Source: Shinisaurus crocodilurus
Lineage: Eukaryota; Chordata; Lepidosauria; Squamata; Shinisauridae
Assembly: GCA_021292165.1 (NCBI GenBank)
Contig: CM037877.1
Location: forward strand, 83,793,691 to 83,857,690
DNA: 64,000 nucleotides
Reading direction: 5' to 3'
Below the pieces are notes generated by a model. That model searched no databases. It saw only the letters and a program-made list of their open reading frames with translations, and was not told where the DNA came from. Both the position numbers and the translations under genes were made by a program. Position 1 is the first letter of the stretch; each line of letters opens with the position of its first letter. Positions 54,966 to 64,000 of this stretch are shown here, piece after piece.

Positions 54966-56765
54966 ACAACATTTGCTAAATTTTATATTCAAAGAATCTT
55001 AATATTTTAACCCCCTTCCACCACCACCTTTTCACAATTTGCTGTTTGAGTGCAGAACCTACTCCTAAATAATGTCACACGTGACAGGACACCCCAGCAC
55101 ACACTGTAAGGCCTATAATATGATTCAATTTATTACTTGAAAGGGTATAGTCACATATTGGCACTTATCTCAAGCTCTCATTCCATATCTTCAGTTTAGA
55201 TATACTAATCATTTAGCAATAATATTTTGATGACCGTTATATTCTGGTCATCCCATAACACTGAATAAAATGTTCCTCTACCAGACTGTAACTTTTAATA
55301 GACTACTAGAGATGTGTTGTTTCTTAAACCTACAATATACACAAATTGAATGGATACCTCATTAAATGCCGAAATACACTTGTCTAAGAAGTTAGCAAAG
55401 AAGCACAGACAATCCGTAGGAAGGTACAACATGTACTGGTATGGCCTAGTCTTTCTCACTGTCTATGGAACGGTGACATTTTGTGATCCCTATCTTGTGT
55501 GTGTTCTTTTATTCCCCTTTTGTAAATTGCTGAAACTTGAAGTTTAAACCCTAGGTCAGTGTAAATAAAAGTTGTGTGGTTAACATTATTATGAGGTCTA
55601 CGGTGACTCTCTGCTTTGAACTCAAGGAATAACGGATACTTTGATAACGTGGTCTTGTTATTATTAAGAACACATCTAGACCCATTGACCTGTTTCAGAG
55701 TACCTGCTCTCTACAATCTTTTTTCTCTTCTCTTCTCGTAATACAATTTTCATTGCAGAAAATTGCACACAGACTAGACAGTCCATGCCATATAAAACAG
55801 ATTAAAGTGAGAGACCCACCCAGCAGACTACCATTACACATGTCTTTCAATAGGTACTTCTAGATGGCATTTTTTGATTGACATTTTAACAACTTACATC
55901 CTGAAACTGAACATTCTATTACTCTAATATTCAGAAAATGTTACCTTGCTAACTGTGGTAATTTCAGACAGCTAAATCTGAAGCTAAATGGATCCTAGAG
56001 GATAATGATATTCCACAATTTTGAGTGTAAACCATTATATAAAAATGAACATCAAAGCGCCTATTGGTTTTAATAGGGAGGTTGCACACTTTCGCCAGTA
56101 ACCAATAAACCCCTGGTAGGCTGGTACATATACAAGAGACTGCGTGTGCGCACCCATAGCCTGCAATCCAACATAGTTAATTGCATAAACTGTGCTTCCA
56201 GGTAACTGGAATAGGCAGGAACCAACCCACATCTGGAATCTGGATGTTAGTCAATCAGAAATGAACACCCAGACAGGGAATTTACATTAAACTGTATGAA
56301 TGTAGTTGTTGAGCAAATGCACCTGTTTTTCACCAGATGGCCATTCTCTTACTCATTCCTAGGCCAAGCATAGGAAGGACACAATGCTTCTCAGATTTCC
56401 AAATCTAATTAGCATCACTTTAGCTAACAGGATAACAAAGGAATGGGAAATAGGAGGATATTTAGTGCTGTCATACAGGCAAAAACCTTTCCTGTATGCA
56501 GGCACATATCCAAGTAAGCAGGCCCTTCCTCAAAGAGTTAGACCTCCACTATGGAGTTAGCCAACCAAACTTTTAAAAATACAGCTAATTTCCTTGCTTG
56601 ATACAGGAATCCCTTTACACATGTGAAGAGATGACTCCTGAAAAAGAATGTATTGTTCTCATAGCAATAAGACCATGAATAATGTCATATATTAACCTTT
56701 TAAATATAAGAAAACAAATCTAGGAGAATTATATGTTACAATCTTAAGGACAGAAAACAACACCT
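54966..56765. other. No gene recognised; possible LTR trace near 55,560
   Basis: AATAAAAGTTGTG at 55,564 with GTGGTTAACATTATTATGAGG downstream has the look of an R-U5 junction, but nothing else supports it. The rest is AT-rich unique DNA. Confidence 0.35.
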
Positions 56766-56862
56766 ATGCTAAGGGTGTGATTATACCAACTTATCCGGGA
56801 GTAACTTCCATTGAAATCATTGGGACTTCCTCCTGAGTAGACATGCATAGGATTGTGCTGTT
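56766..56862. mobile_element. Palindromic MITE of the GCAATCCTATGCATG family
   Basis: GGGTGTGATTATACC, CCGGGAGTAACTTCCATTG, TTGGGACTTCCTCCTGAGTA and GACATGCATAGGATTGTGCT run in family order. Flanks CTAA and TTAG fit a decayed TTAA site. Confidence 0.65.
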
Positions 56863-56889
56863 AGTGTTGTTTGTTTTGATACTGATTAA

Positions 56890-57022
56890 GGGTGCAATCT
56901 TGTGCATATTTAGACATAAAGAAGTCCTGCAGCTCCCAACATTCCCCAGCCAGTATGGCTGGCTGGGGCATGCTGGCAGCTGTAGGACTCTTTTCTGTCT
57001 AAACATGCATAGGATTGCATCC
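56890..57022. mobile_element. Palindromic MITE with TTAA-type flank
   Basis: GGGTGCAATCTTGTGCATAT opens and CATGCATAGGATTGCATCC closes, with TTAA at 56,886-56,889 and TTAG at 57,023-57,026. The inner fold pairs AGTCCTGCAGCTCCCAACAT with its inverse. It has the same plan as the element at 29,524. Confidence 0.75.
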
Positions 57023-57153
57023 TTAGTGGATGAAGATTCCATATATATGTTTTTATCAACACTGGAAGATCCATCCATACCTACCTTTAAGTGGTTCACC
57101 TTTCTTCATTTCTTCTATACTAGCAAGATTTAAGTTTTGTACATTCTTAGTCA

Positions 57154-57180
57154 TATATATATATATATATATATATATAT
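57154..57180. repeat. (AT)n microsatellite
   Basis: An uninterrupted AT run. Confidence 0.9.
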
Positions 57181-57887
57181 CCAAAGTAACTGAAATAAGC
57201 ATCACATGAAAATACAATATACATAACTAGGATTTCATACAGCACATCAAAAATAAATTAGCATGAAATTAATTAAAATTAAATACAGCATTTCAAAAAA
57301 GTAAAACTACCTTGACATGCTCAGCTAGGTTTTTTTGTACCACCTATACACTTTCTGCCTGAAAACGTTTGATTTTTTTGTTGCAAGTTTGATACAACAA
57401 AACACTTCCTACTCATGCACACATTTTAAAAATTATACAGCGTAACATGAATGTGTTAAAAGGCTTGTTAAAAACATCTGTCAGAAGGGGTATTTTGGTG
57501 TCACATAAATCCCTTGTTACTGCAAAATAATTGCTTCTCAGGCACTGTAGGTGGCTAAATAAAATAACAGCCTCATCTGAGCAAAGTTTTAATCGTGGAT
57601 TACAAGAATAGGTTTTGGCTTAACTACCAAAAAATATAGTAAATATTAACCTGTTTGGTGGTCCAAAATGTTATGTCCAAAAAGAACATGATGTTAACCA
57701 GTATGTGAGGTAAGCTTGTTAATCCCAGGATGAGATTCACCTTACTTGTGTGTATTATATAGTAGGATTTTGTTATGTTGCTTGTTTCCCTGTGTATATG
57801 AACCTTTTCAGGGTAGTTAATTGAAATCAGCAGAAACAATGTGTGATTCTACTAATGAGATTCAGTCAGGCTGATTCTTACTTCTGT
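57181..57887. other. No gene recognised; AT-rich
   Basis: Unique-looking AT-rich DNA with no repeat or coding homology that I can name. Confidence 0.5.
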
Positions 57888-58088
57888 GGGCAGTATCCAA
57901 TGTGACACAAGCGCTAATCTAAATTATATTGTGCTAGCATAAGGGACCTCTAGTGCAACACCAATAGTGTGAGCTGGCATGATGGGATTCCCTGGAAAAC
58001 CCAGCATGCCTGGTATCGCGTGCTAGAGGTCCCTTACGCAACCGCAATGTATTTTATATGAATGCTTGGGTAGCATTGGATACTGCCC
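57888..58088. mobile_element. MITE with GGGCAGTATCCAATG termini
   Basis: GGGCAGTATCCAATG (57,888-57,902) is exactly inverted as CATTGGATACTGCCC (58,074-58,088). A second inner pair, GCATAAGGGACCTCTAG and CTAGAGGTCCCTTACGC, makes most of the element self-complementary. It is about 200 bases with no coding frame. The target duplication and superfamily are undetermined. Confidence 0.8.
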
Positions 58089-58291
58089 TATGTCACGGAT
58101 TCCTTGTACTATTTCTATACTTTAAATATGTATGTTTGGATATGTTACTCAAGCCACTTGTACTCCTTTGGATATGTGATGATTGCACTCTCTTATTTCC
58201 CTTCTAATTGGTATGTTTTGAAAGCTATCAACATGCACAATGGAACATGAAAGGGAAAAGTTATTAATATTATTCTAATCTTATAAACATG

Positions 58292-58370
58292 ACAAATAAA
58301 ACTTAAGTGGCTGGACAAATTTAGGCTTTTCTTTAACTAGCCATTTGGCATTCCATGTGTCTGTGACAAC
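58292..58370 (+). repeat. Direct repeat, first copy
   Basis: ACAAATAAAACTTAAGTGGC leads to TTTAACTAGCCATTTGGCAT and TCCATGTGTCTG. It is repeated 532 bases downstream, at 58,824. Confidence 0.65.
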
Positions 58371-58823
58371 AACAACAACTCTCCCATGACCAATTGTTCA
58401 AGGCACTAATTCTACAAATTTTCAAGTGTGGGGAGTAGCAAAATGCAAATTAGATTGTAAGGTTAGGTGACATCTGAAGCAAGGCCGCTTGGACACACCT
58501 GTTATTCTAAACAAACAGAGTCATTACATTGTGAAACATTACAGCCTAATAAATTTATTATCTCACCAAAAGTAACTTAGGACACCATAGCAACATTTTT
58601 AGAATTCACCGAATATTCTTTGAGTGAATAAGATGTCTATCACTATTTATGGAAAACGTCTGGCATAGATAAATGTGACAAGAAGCCAGAAGCTTGTTCT
58701 TACTTTATTCTTAGATTCTGTCCTGGCCAAACACTTTTCTGTTAAACATCCTTTGACATATATATATATATATATATATCCTATGAAGTAAGATCTGATT
58801 AAAGAATAAAGTTTTGAGAGATT

Positions 58824-58900
58824 ACAAATAAAAGCTAACTGACTGAGCAAACCGAGACTTTTGATTTAACTAGCCCATTTGGCATTCCATGTGTTTGCAA
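58824..58900 (+). repeat. Direct repeat, second copy
   Basis: ACAAATAAAAGCTAACTGAC leads to TTTAACTAGCCCATTTGGCA and TTCCATGTGTTTG, diverged but collinear with 58,292-58,370. Each copy begins with AATAAA. A tandem duplication or paired terminal repeats would explain it. Confidence 0.65.
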
Positions 58901-59297
58901 ACCATGAAATTTCACTCTCTGGAGACAGGAAACAAGCTCACTGTGTGTTGGTTGACTTGTCTTCTGTGTGTGCATAACTGTAAATCTTTATCATTACCAT
59001 TAAACAGGTATCTATGGGGAAATTGTATAGGTAACAAACATAACCCATATTCAAATCCTAACTGAGACATAAGTTTTGATGACACATTAATGACTCTGGG
59101 TGGGGTCACACGACACTTTAAGCCACCCTATAAATAAAGTACACAGGTGTACCTACTTTTGGTGTACCTACTTTTGCTGCTTTCCCCGCCTTTTCCATGC
59201 TTTTCAACTGTGCTTTTCAATAGCTCAGCAATAGATCCCTGGCATCTGTTCACAAACTAGGCTATAAGCAGTCTCTCACTGCATTAATTTCCATGTA

Positions 59298-59555
59298 CAG
59301 TAATACCTTGAATTGCAAGTAACTTGGTCTGAGAGTGTTTTGCAAGACAAGCAAAAACAAATTTAAAATTTTTGACTTGATAAATGAGCAAGGTCTTGCA
59401 AGACAACGTAGGGATGTAACTGCTCGCCTCGAGCAGGCGTAGCGGGCTGAAATCGGCCCCGCTCATGCCCGCCAGAGACTCACTTTGATATAAGAGTGTT
59501 TTGGATTACAAGCACGTTTCCAGAACGAATTATGCTCTCAATCCAAGGTCCACTG
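59298..59555. mobile_element. Tc/mariner (Tigger-like) non-autonomous element
   Basis: CAGTAATACCTTGAATTGCA at the left is approximately inverted at the right, where ATCCAAGGTCCACTG ends the element. GAGTGTTTTGCAAGACAAG and AAGAGTGTTTTGGATTACAA are further inner repeats. This resembles pogo/Tigger-type termini from memory. A G+C-rich inner part (59,408-59,478) begins TAGGGATGTAACTGC. No transposase frame is present. Confidence 0.5.
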
Positions 59556-59639
59556 GTCCCTTTGACAGCTGAAACAGACAAGGAAATTGATCAGGCAAGA
59601 CTGCACTTTCAGACCACCATAACAGCGCATTTGCACACT

Positions 59640-59730
59640 TGTGAAAGACAGACAACAACAACAACAACAACAACAATAATAATATTACAAACACATTTCT
59701 GCAATTTTCTGAGACCAAAAAAAAAAGGGT
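59640..59730. repeat. (ACA)n and poly-A tracts
   Basis: An ACA trinucleotide run at 59,653-59,676 is followed by an A10 run at 59,718. Confidence 0.85.
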
Positions 59731-59889
59731 GACGAACCACTGACAGTTACTCTCAACTCTCAAGTGCCACTTGGGCATCAGTGGAGGAGTTGTCCCTGGC
59801 AGCAGCAAGGGCAGCACTGTGAAGAGCGGCAAGGATTGTTGCTGCTCTTGCTAAGCAGCCAATCCCTGCAACCACTATGAAATTGCTCT

Positions 59890-60100
59890 CCTAGGTTCAA
59901 ATGACAGGACAACCCATCGTGGATTGAACAAGCCATAGAACAAGCCATTGGTTTTCACTGTAGGCTTGTTGCCAAAAAATAAGTCACCCTACAGGAAGCA
60001 GTCTCGATTTAGACAACACGACAATCCACCATGGCTAGTTACACATGATGGGCTGCCATGTCATGCAATCCATGTCACTGGGTGTTTCCAGACAGAGACA
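59890..60100. mobile_element. hAT-A-like MITE remnant
   Basis: GACAGGACAACCCATCGTGG, TTTAGACAACACGACAATCC and ATGTCATGCAATCCATGTC are weak relatives of family A ends. Internal direct repeats (GAACAAGCCAT at 59,927 and 59,939) are visible. Limits are approximate. Confidence 0.4.
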
Positions 60101-60111
60101 GCTCATAGCTA

Positions 60112-60640
60112 GGGATGTGTGCAAAAATCGAGGGGGTGGAAGGGGGACGAACTTCTCCCCGCTCGACCCGCCCCGAGCCCCACAGTGCTTACCTTTTCCC
60201 CGGCTCAGCACATCTCCCCGGAGAGGAGCCGGAGAGAGGTACTTCCGGGTCCCTGGTGCTGCACTTTTCACATAAGTACCATAGAAAACCAGCTTAAAAC
60301 AGCCGCAAATAGCAAATCATTAAGCTGGTTTTCTATTTACATGAAAAACGCAGCGCCTGGGTACCCAGAAGTGATGCAACGGGACCCCGGTGCTGGGTTT
60401 TTCATGTAAACACCATAGAAAACCAGCTTAAAACAGCCGCGATTTGCTATTCACTGTTTTAAGCTGGTTTTCTATGGTACTTACATGAAAAATGCAGCGC
60501 CGGGGTCCCGTCGCGTCACTTCCGGGTCTCTGGAAAGTCCGCCGGGAGTCTCATTTTCGCCGCGGGAAGAATCGAGCAGCATGGGGGTGCTGGCAGAGCA
60601 GCCGGCGAAGACAAAAACAGGTTCGCGAACATCCCTACGA
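60112..60640. mobile_element. Inverted-repeat element TAGGGATGT...ACATCCCTA with inner hairpins
   Basis: TAGGGATGTGTGC starts at 60,112 and GCGAACATCCCTA ends near 60,638, giving short inverted termini. Inside, ATAGAAAACCAGCTTAAAAC is present at 60,282 and 60,416 and its inverse at 60,310 and 60,455. TTTTTCATGTAA and GCAGCGCC-type flanks are similarly mirrored. It is about 530 bases, with no credible protein. The starting motif AGGGATGTG is recalled from squamate repeats. Confidence 0.55.
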
Positions 60641-60644
60641 AAAC

Positions 60645-60757
60645 CTGTCAAGGAGAGAAGATGGAATAGATACACAATGTCTTTTGATTGGTAGTGCTAT
60701 GATAGCACTACAAATCAAAAGATATTGTGTATCTATTCCATCTTCTCTCCTTGACAG
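60645..60757. repeat. Near-perfect 113-bp palindrome (55-bp arms)
   Basis: The arm at 60,645-60,699, starting CTGTCAAGGAGAGAAGATGG, matches the inverse of 60,703-60,757 at 53 of 55 positions around the 3-base loop TGA. The frames on both strands across it encode nearly the same residues for this reason. It is probably a palindromic MITE inserted beside the element at 60,112. Confidence 0.95.
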
Positions 60758-61249
60758 TTTTTTTTTTCTTCTAATAAGAAAAAGGACAGAAGAAGTGGTG
60801 GGAAAGCAGAGGAGAGTTACAAATGAAAGATGACATATGGAGGCAGAGCGATTGCAGTATATAAAAGCCTTATCTGGGAACACCCTTCCTTTCAAGTAAT
60901 ATGTTTAAGATCAGGCCATTATGGTTTAGTGTTAAAATGTAACTGGCCTTAGCCTTTATAAGACTGAACTGTAAAGGTGAAACCTGCTCATTATATAGCT
61001 CTAAGAGAACTGCATTACTCATATGCCAGAGTCTCTGCAGATGTGTGTCTTGCATGCATTAGTTTACCTACTTGTTCATCAAATCTCTGGAAAGCCATAC
61101 ATTCCCAGCCACCGCCATCCAAACTGATCATATGGAAAGCACAGGCAGCAAGGCTTGACTGACTGGACCTGAATTGCCGCATGGGATCACATGGGGAAAT
61201 TGTGGTTGCTTTGCAACCATTGTCAGTTATAAATAGGCACTATATCCTA

Positions 61250-61520
61250 TTGAGAGAGCCAGTGTGATGTAGTGGTTAGAGTGTTGGACTGTAGTGGTTG
61301 GAGTGTTGGAGTGAGAGACTCAGGAGATCTGGGTTCTAGACCCCACTCGGCCATGAAGCTCATTGGGTGACTTTGGGCCAGTCATTGACTCTCAGTCTAA
61401 CCTACCTCACAGTATTGTTGTGAGGATAAAATGGAGAGGAGCATTATGTAAGCCGCCTTGTGTTCCTTGCAGGAAAAATGGCGAGATATAAGTATAATAA
61501 ATATAATAAATAAATCAGGT
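61250..61520 (+). mobile_element. tRNA-derived SINE, copy 4, with internal head duplication
   Basis: GAGCCAGTGTGATGTAGTGG starts the head, but TGTAGTGGTTAGAGTGTTGG is followed by a second, altered TGTAGTGGTTGGAGTGTTGG before the box B (GGTTCTAGACC). The body and AATAAATATAATAAATAAAT tail follow the other copies. Confidence 0.9.
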
Positions 61521-62059
61521 GTTTCAGTGGGAACACTTTGTCTATTAGGTTCAAATCAGAATAATTGCTTACACCACTACATCAAACAGAAAGATAATCA
61601 GCTTTGACAGGGACAATAACTTGTTGTGGGTAGATCGTGGATTCACTGCCCTCACCACCAACTAGGCAGTGATTTGTACTGTCAAAAGATAAGTGCACTG
61701 ATCATCCCTTAGGGGCTGCAAGTACAAACCTGTTCTAGCATGGATCATAATGTAACAAGTGCTTGATACAAGTAGTTTTCATATCGTCCTTCCATGCAAA
61801 ACTGTATCTAGCAAATGTACAATCACTAGGTCAAATATACAAGCCCATACTTCAGTGCAAGTGAGGAGAGATGCCATACAACTTTTATGTCATAATTCCT
61901 TGCCTAGCCTATATTCAATTCCCTACGCATTAAGGAGAACTCTTCTACAGTTTTCTCCTTCATCCATGCAAAGTATTCATTATAGGGGGATGGAGAAAAG
62001 GAGGCAGATCAGACTAATCAGCTTTTTATCAGAAGCATATACAAATTACGGTATATGCA

Positions 62060-62062
<3 letters not shown>

Positions 62063-62112
<50 letters not shown>

Positions 62113-62114
62113 GT
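62063..62114. repeat. (TG)n-(TA)n compound microsatellite
   Basis: A TG run passes directly into a TA run. The 152-codon frame at 61,759-62,217 reads through it and is not credible as a gene. Confidence 0.9.
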
Positions 62115-62354
62115 ATGTATTTTTGTCTTGTTTAGTTTTTGGAAGGAAAGCAGGTTGAGTTTTGGGGGCCTTCAGAAAAGGCTTAAAGTTAGCATTGATG
62201 CGAGCATGACTATCTAGAGTCTGAACTGCTTTGCATGCAATGCCAATTCATGAGTGTAGTAGCAACCCATGAATTTGGAGGGGGGCACAAGTGAACAAGT
62301 GTGCTGCTTGCCACCCGCTCATCACTTCTGCTTTGCATCCATTCCTGGTGTTAG

Positions 62355-62655
62355 CTGTGATGTCTGAACCCAGTACTCTGGGTTGCTCAGGATTAAACAA
62401 CCCAGAGTTTTAACCCAACAACAAACTATGGGTTTCAACTGTGTGTTATTTAATCCTCAACAACCCAGAGTGCTGGGTTCGGATGTCATGACTAACAACG
62501 CAAGAATTGGGCATTCCTGGCTTGTTTCAGCAAGTCAATGCAAAGCAGAAGTGGTTAGTACATGGGAGGCAGCATGCTCACTCACTCACTCACTCTTGGC
62601 CCTGACAACCCATGGTTTAAACAACTCATGGGTTGTTGTTACTTGTGAACCAGGC
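62355..62655. mobile_element. hAT-A-like MITE
   Basis: GATGTCTGAACCCAGTACTC starts and GAGTGCTGGGTTCGGATGTC mirrors it near 62,470-62,489. AACCCAGAGTTTTAACCC and AACCCATGGTTTAAAC motifs continue to 62,655. A (TCAC)n run is at 62,577-62,594. Confidence 0.55.
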
Positions 62656-64000
62656 CTCTATCCAGTGCTAATCTGTCTAGTTTATTACTAGATAAAACTA
62701 GAGTTCCACACAAGTATTAGCTATATTGGAGTTGCATGACAATTGGCCCTCAACTGACAACTGTAGAGACAACTACAGATAATTGATAATGAGAATATAA
62801 GTCCCCAAGGGTTAATATGACCAATGGAAAACATCCGCTTAAGAATCCTTGAGATGGACAGAGCAATTAAAACACAAAACTAAAAAGATGGGTAAACAAA
62901 GGAATATTTAATGGACTTATTTTTTACAACTCAATATTTTCTGAGGAAGTTCCTGTGATTCATTTAGTTTGCCTACCTTGACCAACTTTTCTGATACTAT
63001 TTGGCAGGCCATAATGATTCTAATATTTACAACTTATGAAATCAGCAAATAATAGAATAGTATGATCATTCTTTTTCGTGTGCCAAATAATATCAGAAAA
63101 GATGATCAAGCTATGCACATCATTAAACTAGTAAATACATTATCAAATGTGGATTTATTTAAGGCATTTTATACCACCATTCATCATTGATTTTTTTTAA
63201 AAAGTCAACCAAAAAACCTTGCCTACTTTGATATTAGAAATGTCAATGACCCGTGCTATATAGTCTGATTAAGGTGAATTCATTAATTACAGGGCATCAG
63301 TACATCTGATAATATACAAATCCTCCTAATTATATAAGATTCACTTCAGTACTTTTCTTTCTTATTATTTTGATTCGATTGATTCTTCTGCAGTCTACCA
63401 GTTACTGCTTGGGTCAGCAGTGTTGAGTAATTACCGGTACATGTTATCTTTTACAGACTAGACTATGCTTGCCTCTTCTTTCTTTAATTTTGAACCTTTG
63501 AGCTCAATATATAAAAATAAAATATGAAAACAGGTACACTATCTGCTAAATGATCAGTTTTCTTGTGTAGATGGATTGGTTTTATCCACATTAAATTTTT
63601 GGACTTACAAGCACATTTATAATGCACAAATGATTCTTGGTTTGCATATATAAGAAGCAAACTTCTCAGATGTGAATGAGAGAAGGCTGGACGTAGACAT
63701 TTTGGGGGAAATGTGTTTGTTTACACTAGAAAAGCAGTTGGCAAGTTTGCTTTGCTGCGCCTATGACATATTTGATCAGAATGTGATTTTAAAAAAATCA
63801 TTATTTATGAATTATTTAAGTGTGTAGATTTTCTTGCTTCATTTACAGTGCAATTCTATACTTGTTTACTCAGAAGTCCCACCAAGAGAATGTGTCCTTC
63901 TGCTCCCCCCCTCATTTATCCTACATTGCCCCCCATTGGTGTCAAGCCCTACTCTCCATTAACTTACTCAGCCCTCACTGATAGCCTTCATGCTCTTCAT
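62656..64000. other. No gene recognised; one LINE tail and one MITE fragment
   Basis: At 63,155-63,225, TGGATTTATTTAAGGCATTT and TATACCACCATTCATC look like an antisense LINE 3' end. At 63,848-63,886, CAGTGCAATTCTATACTTG and TTTACTCAGAAGTCCCAC is a GCAATCC family piece. The rest is AT-rich unique DNA. Confidence 0.5.

Noticed and set aside
60492..60895. Overlapping genes on both strands sharing a protein segment
   Set aside because: The shared residues result from the 113-bp palindrome, which reads alike on both strands.
61759..62217. 152-codon open frame as a possible gene
   Set aside because: It reads through a (TG)n-(TA)n microsatellite and shows a run of alternating Cys-Val and Tyr-Ile residues with no domain. 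The frame is a composition artefact.

Overview
The window looks like repeat-rich nuclear DNA from a squamate reptile (a lizard or a close relative). The evidence is four copies of a tRNA-headed SINE ending in AAATA repeats, fragments of CR1, L2-like and L1-like LINEs, many small hAT-type and TTAA-flanked inverted-repeat elements, and abundant (AC)n, (TA)n and (AAAT)n runs. I cannot name the species or the chromosome. I found no host protein-coding gene, no rRNA, no functional tRNA gene and no CRISPR array. The longest open frame is 221 codons, and every open frame I could interpret belongs to a degraded retrotransposon. The window is probably intergenic or deep intronic.

Layout. 1-5 kb: an hAT-type MITE cut by the window edge, one copy of a long repeat that recurs at 33.7 kb, an intact 583-bp hAT element with a perfect 8-bp target duplication, and a SINE. 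5-17 kb: a possible LTR, a perfect 62-bp palindrome, LINE 3' ends, a MITE with 40-45 bp inverted repeats and a nested hAT element. 17-22 kb: a GC-rich LTR-like insert inside a diverged tandem repeat, a possible L1 5' region, a CR1 ORF2 remnant split by a SINE, and an L2-like LINE tail. 22-28 kb: AT-rich and repeat-poor, the best place to look for conserved non-coding elements. 28-32 kb: a CR1 ORF2 remnant on the + strand containing a TTAA-type MITE. 33-47 kb: the second long-repeat copy, an L1-type ORF2 tail, a tandem repeat of about 180 bp, a second L2-like LINE tail, several hAT copies and a CR1 tail. 47-64 kb: LTR-like pieces, a GC-rich block at 51.85-52.3 kb, an L2/CR1-type LINE carrying an hAT MITE with its target duplication, a TTAA-flanked MITE, long palindromes at 60 kb and AT-rich unique DNA to the end.

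There is no operon or pathway here. The relationships between features are insertion nestings, which give a relative age order: older LINEs and family-X repeats are hosts, and hAT-like MITEs, TTAA-type MITEs and SINEs are the guests. I found no convincing new biological system. The most informative observations are exact target-site duplications, near-perfect palindromes and pairs of copies within the window.
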